A DNA stretch of 21,888 nt from a virus, in IMG/VR virus record IMGVR_UViG_3300008516_000402, positions 1 to 21,888 of that record. One strand, 5' to 3'. How positions within the stretch are numbered: position 1 is the stretch's first letter; the number at the start of each line of letters is the position of its first letter. Under the pieces are notes generated by a model, which was not told the DNA's origin, did no database searches, and was given only the letters and a program-made list of their open reading frames with translations. Positions 12,796 through 20,219 of the stretch are shown piece by piece. Both the position numbers and the translations under genes were made by a program.

Positions 12796-14035
12796 ACTTC
12801 TTGCCCCTCTTCTTCTTGCCTGCGAGCTTCTTCTTCATCCCGCCTGTCTTCGACTTCCCCTTCTTCCCGGCGGGCTTGCGGGGAGCCGACTTCTTGGGTG
12901 CGCTCTTCTTCGGTGTGGTCTTCTTCGCCGACTTGGCCGGACCCTTCTTCTTGGAGGGACCCTTGGCGGGCTTCTTCTCCTCGGTAGGCTCGGCCTCAGC
13001 GGGCTCATCGGGTTCCGGGTTCTCGACGTTCGTCACGTTGTCCGGATAGATGGTCCACGGCTCGTCGGCGTCGTTCTCGTCCCGGACCTTGAGGCAGGTA
13101 TCGCCCTCATCGTCCTCGGTGACCTCCAGCACAACGTTGGTGATCTCCTCGCCTTGGTACTCGAACGTCACGAGGGTCTCTCCGGGAACGACGGGCTCCT
13201 CGTTGAGGAAGAAGCCCTCATCGGTGCCGTCGTCATCGCCGCCCCCCTCGCCGTCCTCATCGCCACCGCTGCTCGTCATGCTGACCTCGGGAGTCTCCTC
13301 GTCCGACTGCCCCTTGAGCGGGCATCGCGCCTTGATCTCGTCGAGCCTCTCATCAGGGATGGCCTCGCCGGTCAGGACCTCGTAGAGGTTCTGCAACACG
13401 TCGAGGTTGATGCGATAGAAGAACTTCATCGGGTCGAAGTTCTTGCACGCCGCCGCTATGGCCTCGATGTACTCGGGGTCCTCCGAGATTGGCGATGACT
13501 CCAGCGGCCTCACCTTCCACTCCGTCTCGATCCCGGAGCCTTCCTTGCGGACGCGAACGTCGGAGCCCGTCTTGAAGTCCGTGATGTCCTTGCCGTCGTC
13601 CTCGTCCAACAGGAGGTCAACGATCTCGGAGTAGACGGTCTTCTTCGCGCGGTGAATCTTGATGTTCGGGGCCTCGGCCTCGCCGGGATCGTCCTGATCG
13701 ACGACGGCCATCCAGTATTCGCGTGTGATCCTGCAGTTCTCCTTGGCGAACTTCTTCTGCTCGTCGTCACCGGTCATCATGATGTGGTTGTAGGCTTCGA
13801 GGACGGGACACGGGACGCCGAACGCCTCGGGGGACGTGGTGGCCTTGTCCTCGCCGAGGGTGGGTCCGTAAAACGAGACGTACGGTGCGCCGGGGACCTC
13901 CGTCCCGCCCGAGCGCGGAAGGATTCTCATGCGCATCTTGGTAAAGCTCTTGTTGTCGATGAGACGGCTCTGGTTCATGCCCCGCTTCTGAGCGCGGAGC
14001 TTGCTCCTCAATGTCTCGCTTACCTGCGTTGGCAT
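12794..14035 (-). CDS. gp32-like single-strand DNA binding protein with basic C-terminal tail
   Basis: A 413-residue protein whose core (about 50-240) follows the T4 gp32-type SSB pattern of many phages: FYGPTLGEDK, FGVPCPVLEAYNHIM, TGDDEQKKFAKE, then YWMAVVDQDDPGEAEAPNIK, HRAKKTVYSEIVDLL and SDVRVRKEG. The zinc-finger ligands of T4 gp32 are not all present (only Cys76 and Cys101 nearby). An acidic stretch (about 246-275) is followed by a small beta-rich domain (277-335), a second acidic stretch, and a 60-residue Lys/Ala/Pro/Ser tail (354-413). Known SSBs end in an acidic tail, so this basic end is unusual. It sits between the UvsY-like candidate and recA. Confidence 0.82.
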   Translation of the reverse strand: MPTQVSETLRSKLRAQKRGMNQSRLIDNKSFTKMRMRILPRSGGTEVPGAPYVSFYGPTLGEDKATTSPEAFGVPCPVLEAYNHIMMTGDDEQKKFAKENCRITREYWMAVVDQDDPGEAEAPNIKIHRAKKTVYSEIVDLLLDEDDGKDITDFKTGSDVRVRKEGSGIETEWKVRPLESSPISEDPEYIEAIAAACKNFDPMKFFYRINLDVLQNLYEVLTGEAIPDERLDEIKARCPLKGQSDEETPEVSMTSSGGDEDGEGGGDDDGTDEGFFLNEEPVVPGETLVTFEYQGEEITNVVLEVTEDDEGDTCLKVRDENDADEPWTIYPDNVTNVENPEPDEPAEAEPTEEKKPAKGPSKKKGPAKSAKKTTPKKSAPKKSAPRKPAGKKGKSKTGGMKKKLAGKKKRGKK

Positions 14036-14104
14036 CGTTCTGATCTCCGTTGACCTTTTGACTTCTCGCCTTGCGAGGCTGTGCCCGTTGTGGCCGAATG
14101 CCGG

Positions 14105-14632
14105 TTAAGAGCTTCGCCCCTCGATGGCCTCAGTCTTTCGGTCGAGTAACTTGCGAATGACGAAATCGCGGTTCCCCACGGAATCGCGAATGGCTCGTAG
14201 TATGCCGTGTTGCTTTCTGAGCGCGTCGACCTTGATCTGAATGCTCCGGACTTCCGTGCTGATATCCACGTGTGCCTGCAGAGTCTCCTTCGCGATGTAC
14301 CGCTCGTCGGTCTCGGTCCGGTAATACTCTTTGTGTGTCAGCCACGTCTCTCCGGTCTGGTGCGCGAGCTTAACCTCCTCGGCCCTGACTTGGGCGAGTG
14401 AGCGCTCGGTCTGGTACGCCCAAAAAGCGAACCGGGCTGGACTGCGGCGGGCCTCGTGTTCGAGAGCAATAGGTCCATCTGGAACGCATAGCTCCTCCTC
14501 CACATTGACGGTGATGATTCTCCCGTTCTCCAGTTTGATGGTGACAGCTTCGACAGCAGAGAGGAAGTCCTCGCCGTGCCGGGGCGTAGGTTTCCCCTTG
14601 GTGGGAGCCTTCTTGGGCTTTTTCTTCGCCAT
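14105..14632 (-). CDS. UvsY-like recombination mediator candidate (175 aa)
   Basis: First gene after the promoter at 14685-14657. Residues 1-18 form a Lys/Pro tail; 20-55 are beta-rich; 56-170 are helical. The helical part follows the T4 UvsY layout as I remember it: an aromatic-rich helix (ARFAFWAYQTERS), a long charged helix, a Tyr-Arg loop (YYRTETDERY), K-E-x-x-x-x...VD, then LRKQHGILRAIRDSVGNRDFVI, which parallels the UvsY ending in Ala-x-x-x-Arg-x-Phe-x-Ile. UvsY loads UvsX onto SSB-coated DNA. The shared operon with SSB and RecA supports the call, but the similarity is remote. GGAAGG precedes the ATG. Confidence 0.6.
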   Translation of the reverse strand: MAKKKPKKAPTKGKPTPRHGEDFLSAVEAVTIKLENGRIITVNVEEELCVPDGPIALEHEARRSPARFAFWAYQTERSLAQVRAEEVKLAHQTGETWLTHKEYYRTETDERYIAKETLQAHVDISTEVRSIQIKVDALRKQHGILRAIRDSVGNRDFVIRKLLDRKTEAIEGRSS

Positions 14633-14656
14633 CTGCCTTCCGTCCGTGACGCGCGT

Positions 14657-14685
14657 ATGATACCAGAGCAGCGTAGGACTGTCAA
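14657..14685 (-). promoter_or_regulatory. Sigma70-like promoter of the recombination operon
   Basis: TTGACA (14685-14680), a 17-base spacer and TATCAT (14662-14657) on the minus strand give a perfect -35 and a 5/6 -10. The likely start is near 14650, about 20 bases before the UvsY-like ATG. The -35 lies in a small palindrome, GACT-TGAC-AGTC. A short spacer and near-consensus boxes suggest recognition by host polymerase early in infection. Confidence 0.82.
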
Positions 14686-14698
14686 GTCGTTTTTCGGC

Positions 14699-14962
14699 TC
14701 ATCCGGAAAATTCCTTGAGGTCCACCGTCCGTTCTATCCGAAGCTCGACTTTCCTGCAACGTGCGTATGCGACGACAGCGCCACTTTTCGTGTCTGCGAT
14801 CTCGCACTTATAGCGGAGGTCGCACTCCTTCCGATCCTCATTGGTGCATAGCCACCGTTCGATATCGTGTGCCGGGACGTTGACCAGAGCCTCGACACTC
14901 TGCGTCGTCCATCCTCGGGCCTTGAAGGCTTGTTTTATTGGCAGCTTCTTCTTTCGCGCCAT
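14699..14962 (-). CDS. Small Cys-containing basic protein (87 aa)
   Basis: Not recognised. It begins with a basic stretch (MARKKKLPIKQAFKARG), then a helix and four cysteines at about 39, 47, 53 and 69 (WLCTNEDRKECDLRYKC and YARC), which could hold one zinc ion. It is the last gene of the transcription unit upstream of the promoter at 14685; a weak, bulged stem overlaps its stop. GAGGGG directly precedes the ATG, unusually close. Confidence 0.7.
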   Translation of the reverse strand: MARKKKLPIKQAFKARGWTTQSVEALVNVPAHDIERWLCTNEDRKECDLRYKCEIADTKSGAVVAYARCRKVELRIERTVDLKEFSG

Positions 14963-14966
14963 CCCC

Positions 14967-15233
14967 TCACTGACCGATCTCCCCCTGTTGCCCCTCGACG
15001 TTCGGGAGGCCCGTGTCCACAGTGAAGTCAGCGTCCTTCAACTGCTCGGCCTCCTCTTCTTGTAGCTGCTCGGCAGCGTCAGCTTCCTCGGCCGCCTGCA
15101 TCCCGCTGCTTGCCGGGACGTTTCCGCAGCACCCTTTCTCCATGCAGTCCTCGCACAAGTTCTTCCCGCACTCGGCGCAATAGTCATGAAGCTCGTACCC
15201 GGAGGTTGTCTTGTGACAGCGTTCGCACTCCAT
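14967..15233 (-). CDS. Zinc-finger protein with acidic tail (88 aa)
   Basis: The first 38 residues hold CERCHK, then YCAECGKNLCEDC and CC, a treble-clef or B-box-like double zinc site with about eight Cys/His ligands. The remainder is acidic and helical (AAEEADAAEQLQEEEAEQ) and probably disordered. This pairing of a zinc finger with an acidic tail suggests a protein-protein or nucleic acid adaptor; no enzyme motif exists. AAGGGGACG precedes the ATG, 12 bases after the upstream stop. Confidence 0.75.
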   Translation of the reverse strand: MECERCHKTTSGYELHDYCAECGKNLCEDCMEKGCCGNVPASSGMQAAEEADAAEQLQEEEAEQLKDADFTVDTGLPNVEGQQGEIGQ

Positions 15234-15245
15234 CGTCCCGTCCCC

Positions 15246-15557
15246 TTACCAGTCGCAGTACCCGTGCTCCAGACAGATCGCACCGAAGACCGCGCCGACG
15301 GCGATGTCATAGAGTTCCTGCACTGCCTCGTCGTCCACCGGAGTCTCGATCCCCAAGGTAGTTTTGACCGACTGCCCGACGGTCTCCTTGTACTCGCAGA
15401 ACTCCTCGCGGATCACGCCTTCGATCTCGTGGGAACTGACGAGAGCACCGACTCCCTTCTCATCGAGCCTCTTCCGAAGCTCCTCCTGAAACCGGCGGAC
15501 GCCCATCTCGATATCGTGCTCCGATACCTTCGGCCGTACGTGCTTGTGTTTCGCCAT
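15246..15557 (-). CDS. Hypothetical protein (103 aa)
   Basis: Not recognised. I start it at the ATG overlapping the metallo-beta-lactamase gene stop (TGATG), preceded by GGAGAG. It is mainly helical, basic at the N-terminus (MAKHKHVRPKVSEHDIEMG) and more hydrophobic at the C-terminus (YDIAVGAVFGAICLEHGYCDW). The last helix is too short and too polar to call a membrane segment with confidence. Confidence 0.72.
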   Translation of the reverse strand: MAKHKHVRPKVSEHDIEMGVRRFQEELRKRLDEKGVGALVSSHEIEGVIREEFCEYKETVGQSVKTTLGIETPVDDEAVQELYDIAVGAVFGAICLEHGYCDW

Positions 15558-16426
15558 CACATCTCTCCGTACCCGAACACCTGCCCCTTCTGTACGAACC
15601 CGGAGAAGCCGTCGGCTTCCGCATCCTGTTTCGGGTTCGGCTGATAGTGCATGAGCCACATCTTCTCGCGCGTCTCCTCGGAAAGCGTAAGGAGATCGCT
15701 GTAGTGCGCGTGGACCCTCGACTTGAATGGAGCCGTCTCGCAGTCTTGGAAGATCACGTCGGCCTTGTCATAGAAGTGCTGAATCTGATTCGGGCAGAAC
15801 TGCGTGTCGCCCGTATAGAAGATCGTCGGGTGCGGCGGATCGTCAGCGTATTTCCTCGGGGCCGTCATCATGAGCCCGTAACTGTGCACGATGCTGTACC
15901 CGCTCATGACGTGGACCGTCTGCACCGGCTGGAGGTTGATCCCCTCCCACGTGAACTCCTCGTTCGCCTTCAGGGGCACGCAATCGAAGTAGTCAGTGAG
16001 CGTCATCTGCTTGCCTTCGATGGACTCCAGCCCGCCGCGAAGGCTGCACTCCCACAGGCGGCGCATGAGGTCCTCGTTGGCCCACAGCTTCGGCCGCCAG
16101 TTGAACGGCACGTCCTTGTGGAATAGCTCAGCGCCGGGGATCGACCAGTCCACCTTCGGCGAGAAGTATGTCATGAAGGCGAGCCACTCCAGACCGCCGA
16201 TGTGGTCAGCGTGGAGGTGACTGATGTACACGCCGTCGATGGTGTCAAGGTACGTCGGGACCTTCGACGGGATCGGGGATCGGGCGAACGCCTCGGGCAA
16301 CGCGAAGCGCGCGTCCGAGCCGCAGTCGATCAGGAGACGACGCGAGTTCTTCTCGACAATCGCCATCGTCTGATAGTAGTCCGGGCTCGTGAAGGCCGAG
16401 CCGCACCCCGCGAATACGATGTCCAT
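15557..16426 (-). CDS. Metallo-beta-lactamase-fold hydrolase, RNase Z-like
   Basis: A 289-residue MBL-fold phosphodiesterase. The N-terminus MDIVFAGCGSAF matches the RNase Z strand-loop; the metal motif SHLHADHIGG (HxHxDH) lies at about 80-86, a second-site His in TVHVMSG near 171-173, GDT near 208-210 and HYSD near 242-245. These are the conserved metal ligands of the RNase Z/ElaC group. Possible substrates are tRNA 3' ends or cyclic nucleotides; some phage MBL enzymes of this type (Apyc1) degrade cyclic pyrimidine signals of Pycsar immunity. The sequence alone does not choose. The start at 16426 overlaps the upstream stop (TAATG). Confidence 0.88.
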   Translation of the reverse strand: MDIVFAGCGSAFTSPDYYQTMAIVEKNSRRLLIDCGSDARFALPEAFARSPIPSKVPTYLDTIDGVYISHLHADHIGGLEWLAFMTYFSPKVDWSIPGAELFHKDVPFNWRPKLWANEDLMRRLWECSLRGGLESIEGKQMTLTDYFDCVPLKANEEFTWEGINLQPVQTVHVMSGYSIVHSYGLMMTAPRKYADDPPHPTIFYTGDTQFCPNQIQHFYDKADVIFQDCETAPFKSRVHAHYSDLLTLSEETREKMWLMHYQPNPKQDAEADGFSGFVQKGQVFGYGEM

Positions 16427-16656
16427 TACTTCCGCTCCTCCTCGACTTTGATATCGAGCCACGGACCGTTCGGGTCCTTGCTCGCCCTGATGGTGATTAC
16501 CTGCGGGACGGCCTTGTCAGGCTTGCGTAGGGTGATCGTCTCATCATCCCGTGTACCGGTCGCCGAGACAACCTCCGCACCCATCGGCGTGGCGAGGTCC
16601 ACTGCAGCCTCAGCCAACCGCCGCACCTGCGCCAGCGAGTCGCCCGTGATAATCAT
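16426..16656 (-). CDS. Hypothetical protein (76 aa)
   Basis: Not recognised. It starts MIITGDSLAQVRRLAEAAVDL behind GGAGG at 4 bases; the longer in-frame start lies inside the polymerase gene and is rejected. The sequence suggests an alpha-beta-beta-beta mini-fold ending in a charged tail. The palindrome at 16668-16682 lies in the 28-base gap between it and the polymerase stop, so it is a candidate for regulation through that site. Confidence 0.72.
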   Translation of the reverse strand: MIITGDSLAQVRRLAEAAVDLATPMGAEVVSATGTRDDETITLRKPDKAVPQVITIRASKDPNGPWLDIKVEEERK

Positions 16657-16667
16657 CGTGCCTCCAT

Positions 16668-16682
16668 CCAACAAATTGTTGG
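16668..16682. promoter_or_regulatory. 15-bp palindrome after the polymerase gene (copy 2)
   Basis: CCAACAA-A-TTGTTGG is perfectly symmetric about one base. It begins two bases after the polymerase TAA and ends just before GGAGG of the next gene. Copy 1 at 8635-8647 has the same context, including TAAG(G)ACC on one side. A repressor operator is the simplest reading. Confidence 0.6.
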
Positions 16683-16684
16683 TC

Positions 16685-19600
16685 TTACGCCGCCGCCTTG
16701 TACGCCATGAGTTCCCAAAGCTCATCCGTGTTGACCGGATCGCGGACGGGCTTGCCCTCTTCGTCGAAGAGTTCCTCGTCAGACTCGTTCTCCTCGGTCA
16801 CAACCGTCGGGTCGAACCCGACCAACTGACCCCATGAGACACCCATCTCACAGTCCGCGACGATGGGGACCTTGAGCCAGTCCCACTCGATTCCCGGTAG
16901 GACCTGATCGGAGAGTTCCGGGAGATTCTCCATCACCTCCTTGGCGAGGGACGCGATCTCCATCACCTCGTCAACGTGACAGTCGAAGACGATGTTGTCA
17001 TGGACAGTGAGAATCATCTTGGACCTGTATTCGCGCTCGCGCATCTCAGCGTTGATGAGGACCAGAGCCATGAGAGTCATGTCCGACGCACCGCACTGGA
17101 TCGGGGCGTTGACGCTCTGACGAAGCGCCCTCGATCTGATCTCACGGTCGTCGCTGAATGCCTCGGGGACCCGGCGCTTGCGGCCGGTGAAGGACTCGAC
17201 GAAGCCATCGCGTTGAACCTGCTGCTGCAGCCGGTCAATCGCGAGCCTGAGAGCCGGACGGACAGCGTAGAACGCCTCGATGAGGTCCGCCCCCTCCTCG
17301 AAGGTGATGAAGATGCCATCTTTCTTGAGCGTCGTCATGAGAGCGGCCGGGCCACCCTGATAGAGCACGCCGAAGTTGACCCGCTTCGCTCGCGTACGCT
17401 TCTTGTACTGGTCATCGTCAGGGAGCGCTAGGTACTCCGTCTTGCTCAGCCCCTCGCTCGTCTGCGCGACGTCGATTGCTGTGAGCGTGTGGAGGTCCTC
17501 ACCGTTCTGGTACGCCTCGATCATCGTGGGCTCGTTGAAGTACGACGCGGCGATCCGAAGCTCGATCTGCGAATAGTCAAGCTGGAGGATCACGCCCTCG
17601 TCGCCGAACCGAGAGACGTAGGCACGCTTCACCTTCCCCGCGTCCTTGTTCGGGATGTTCTGGAGGTTGGGCTCACGCGAAGCGAGGCGGCCGGTCACCG
17701 TGCCGTGGATCAGGTACGTGCCGTGGACGCGGCCGTCCACATCGAGAAGGTCTCGAAGAGGAGCAATGAAGGTCCCGTGAAGCGTCTCTGCCTCGCGGTA
17801 CTTGAGGATCAGCGGCGCGAGATCGTTGCCCTTCCGTTCGTAATCGTGGAGCACGTCCGCCTTCGTCGTGAAGAACTCCCACTCCTTCTTCTCGACGGAC
17901 GCATTGACTATCTCCGAGAAGCTGACCTCCGGCTCGCCCCTCTTCCTCCGGGTCTCGTTGCGTTGCTTGAGCCGGGCGGCCAGTCGCGAGAATCCCGTGT
18001 CCGTCATCTCTATCGGACGGAGGTCGTAGTAATCGAAGAGGACCTTCCGAAGTTGAGTCGGGCTGCCGGGGTTGAAGTCAAACGTCACGACCTTGTTGCG
18101 AGCCTTCTCCGTTTTCATCTTGGCCCGCTTCGCCTTCTCCGTCGCTATCGTGTCAGCGACGAACTGACGGACCTTCGGGAGCTTGGCGATCTGCGACGAG
18201 AAGTCCTCCATCTTCGCAGTGTATTCTTCATCGAGAGCGGCCACGATATCAGCGTCCACCATCGCGCCAGTGTACTCAAGGTCTGCAAGCTGCTCAGAGA
18301 GCACCGGCAGGAAATGCTCGGCAAGCGCTTGGAGCTTCTCGCTGTTGACGTACTCGGGTTCCTCACGGATGCCGTTGTAGACCCGGAGCGTGACGTCGGC
18401 GTCCATCCCCGCGTACGGGAAGAGAAGCGAAGCCGGGATGTTCGCATAGGAGCCGCCGTTGTCAGGGTTGGCCGCTCTGTTGTTGGCGATGAAGTCCTCA
18501 AGCTCCTTCTCGTAACCGCCCATGCCCGTGTACGCGAAGGCCAGCACCTTGAGCCCGTGCGTGCCCCGCCGCTCGTCGATCACCAGATGCGTGGTCATCG
18601 TATCGAAGACGTTGGTAGGCTCAACGCCAAGGGCGTGCCGGATGTGCTGACGGTCGAACTTCTCGTTCTGCGCGACCTTCGGAAGGTCCTCATCGAGAAA
18701 GAAGTTGCGGAGCGCCTTCGTGATCCGCACGCGGTCCTTCTTCTTCGGGCCACCTTCCCGCCACGGAGATTCCGCATGATCGAACGGGACGGTGTACCCG
18801 ACGCCCTCCTCATTTGAGAAGGAGAAGCAGAGGAGCTTGGGGAACTCGTCTTGGAACGGCGTCAGTGATCCGGTCTCTGTATCGAAGGCAACAGGATCGC
18901 CGTCCGCCCGAAACGCGTCGAGAAGATCGCACACATCATCCGCGTCATCGAGGACGTAGTATTCGCCCTTCCCCATCGGTGGCGTGTACTCCCCCGATAT
19001 ATAGTCAGCCGCGTGACAGATGGCCTTCCCAAACTTCTCCGTCGTCTCGTCCATCTTCATGCGGTTGACATAGCTCGGGTGCATACAGGCGAGGACGTCG
19101 AGGTCTTCGAGTCCGGGGAGCGTCGATTTGAGGAACTTGTCATGGAACGTAAGGATGCCCGTGTGCCCGGTCACCGCTTCGAGAGCCGGACCACCGAGGA
19201 TCACGACGAGCTTGGGCTTGCGAGCTTTGATCTCCCGCACGAGTTGATAGATGCAGGACCGCACTTCGGTCTTGCCGGGGTTGCGGTTCCTCGGCGGCCG
19301 ACAGCGACAGATGTTGGTGTAGGCCACGTCCTTGCTCGGCTTGAGACCGACCTGTGGGAAGATGTCCTCAACGAACTGACGGACGAGTCTTCCCGCTTCG
19401 CCGATGAACGCCTCGCCGTTTGTATCCTCCGTCGCACCGGGAGCCTCGCCGACGAATAGGACCTCGACGTGCTTGTACTTGCTCTCGACGCGACGGCTCT
19501 TGACGACGTGCTTGTCTTCCTTGGCGAGGATTTTATCGGCGTCCCTCCCGAAGAGGGGCCGGAGCTTCTCGAAGTCCCTGCTGTACGGCAAGAGCGGGCA

Positions 19601-19741
19601 CCAGAGGCACCCGCTCTTCGGCTCGTCGGGGGCGGGCTCGACCAGCGGTCGGTCCGCCACGATGATACCGTTCTCAGTCTTGATCTTGGTAGGAATCCGT
19701 GTGTTGACGGGTTCCTTCGTTGTCTTCTTCGGAGCGACCAT
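16685..19741 (-). CDS. Fusion of uracil-DNA glycosylase and family A DNA polymerase
   Basis: A 1018-residue replicative polymerase. Residues about 40-250 form a family-4-type uracil-DNA glycosylase: CLWC at 45-48 with Cys147 and Cys163 as the four 4Fe-4S ligands, GEAPGATED at 99-107, the NICRCRPPRNRNPGKTE block at 143-159, and HPSYVNR at 221-227. The 3'-5' exonuclease covers about 260-465 with Asp287/Glu289 (FDTET), Asp381 and YAGMDAD at 443-449. The polymerase domain covers about 470-975: TVTGRL at 681-686, PNLQNIP at 691-697, motif A LDYSQIELR at 721-729, motif B KRTRAKRVNFGVLYQ at 781-795, motif C VHDN at 913-916 (usually VHDE). The 5' nuclease is a separate gene. GAGGAAGT precedes the ATG. 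A similar fusion is known in SPO1-type phages. Confidence 0.96.
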   Translation of the reverse strand: MVAPKKTTKEPVNTRIPTKIKTENGIIVADRPLVEPAPDEPKSGCLWCPLLPYSRDFEKLRPLFGRDADKILAKEDKHVVKSRRVESKYKHVEVLFVGEAPGATEDTNGEAFIGEAGRLVRQFVEDIFPQVGLKPSKDVAYTNICRCRPPRNRNPGKTEVRSCIYQLVREIKARKPKLVVILGGPALEAVTGHTGILTFHDKFLKSTLPGLEDLDVLACMHPSYVNRMKMDETTEKFGKAICHAADYISGEYTPPMGKGEYYVLDDADDVCDLLDAFRADGDPVAFDTETGSLTPFQDEFPKLLCFSFSNEEGVGYTVPFDHAESPWREGGPKKKDRVRITKALRNFFLDEDLPKVAQNEKFDRQHIRHALGVEPTNVFDTMTTHLVIDERRGTHGLKVLAFAYTGMGGYEKELEDFIANNRAANPDNGGSYANIPASLLFPYAGMDADVTLRVYNGIREEPEYVNSEKLQALAEHFLPVLSEQLADLEYTGAMVDADIVAALDEEYTAKMEDFSSQIAKLPKVRQFVADTIATEKAKRAKMKTEKARNKVVTFDFNPGSPTQLRKVLFDYYDLRPIEMTDTGFSRLAARLKQRNETRRKRGEPEVSFSEIVNASVEKKEWEFFTTKADVLHDYERKGNDLAPLILKYREAETLHGTFIAPLRDLLDVDGRVHGTYLIHGTVTGRLASREPNLQNIPNKDAGKVKRAYVSRFGDEGVILQLDYSQIELRIAASYFNEPTMIEAYQNGEDLHTLTAIDVAQTSEGLSKTEYLALPDDDQYKKRTRAKRVNFGVLYQGGPAALMTTLKKDGIFITFEEGADLIEAFYAVRPALRLAIDRLQQQVQRDGFVESFTGRKRRVPEAFSDDREIRSRALRQSVNAPIQCGASDMTLMALVLINAEMREREYRSKMILTVHDNIVFDCHVDEVMEIASLAKEVMENLPELSDQVLPGIEWDWLKVPIVADCEMGVSWGQLVGFDPTVVTEENESDEELFDEEGKPVRDPVNTDELWELMAYKAAA

Positions 19742-19852
19742 ACTTCCTCAATGTGCAGGGGGCGGCCGAGTTTTCAACCCCGGTACCCGCCAGTGTACTC
19801 CGGCTCTCACCGGCCGACGGGCCGCGCGTCCGCCCCCGCCCTGTCGCGCTCC

Positions 19853-20188
19853 TCAAACGGAGACGGGTTCGGAGACGGGATCGCAGACGACGGCCACGCT
19901 CTTGCCGAGAGCCTCGGCGAAGCGCGGAAGCAGGTAGCTTCGGAAGCCCTGCTTGCCGTTCTCTAGGCGTGACACCTGCGCCTGACTGATCCCTATCTTC
20001 TTCGCCATCTCCGTCGTGGTCATGCCTCTGCCCTCGCGCGCACGCGAGAGCGAGAGCCCGATTGCTCGCTGCACGGGGGTGATTTCGAGAAAGCCCGCTC
20101 TCCCCCCCTGCGGGCCACCCGACTTCTCGGCGGTCTTGACCTCGACCTCGGCCATGACATCGCCACCAATGTTCACTGTGACTCTCAC
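19853..20188 (-). CDS. XRE-family helix-turn-helix regulator (111 aa)
   Basis: The C-terminal half (about 55-95) is a Cro/C1-type HTH: MTTTEMAKKIGISQ, then AQVSRLENGKQGF, with the Ser-x-Leu-Glu-Asn-Gly block typical of XRE. The N-terminal 45 residues carry a short beta-rich region and a Gly-rich linker. The start is GTG at 20188-20186, with AAAGGGG 5-7 bases upstream; an ATG 11 codons later is the alternative. It is the only clear sequence-specific repressor candidate in the window and lies directly upstream of the polymerase gene, making it a plausible binder of the twin palindromes or promoter operator. A 111-base gap with no clear promoter separates it from the polymerase. Confidence 0.83.
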   Translation of the reverse strand: MRVTVNIGGDVMAEVEVKTAEKSGGPQGGRAGFLEITPVQRAIGLSLSRAREGRGMTTTEMAKKIGISQAQVSRLENGKQGFRSYLLPRFAEALGKSVAVVCDPVSEPVSV

Positions 20189-20219
20189 TGTTTTCCCCTT
20201 TCCTATCACGGGTCCCCCC

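Noticed and set aside
14691-14712. Stem around the stop of the 87-residue gene as an intrinsic terminator
   Set aside because: The stem is short and bulged (TTTTC/GAAAA plus two G-C pairs) and is followed by ACGACTTGAC, not by a U tract.
17489-18817. A 442-codon plus-strand open frame opposite the polymerase
   Set aside because: It mirrors conserved polymerase sequence and reads as Arg/Val/Leu/Asp-rich shadow protein.
19742-19852. A promoter in the 111-base gap upstream of the polymerase
   Set aside because: TTGAAA is present, but no acceptable -10 lies 16-18 bases downstream; only short GC inverted repeats are seen.
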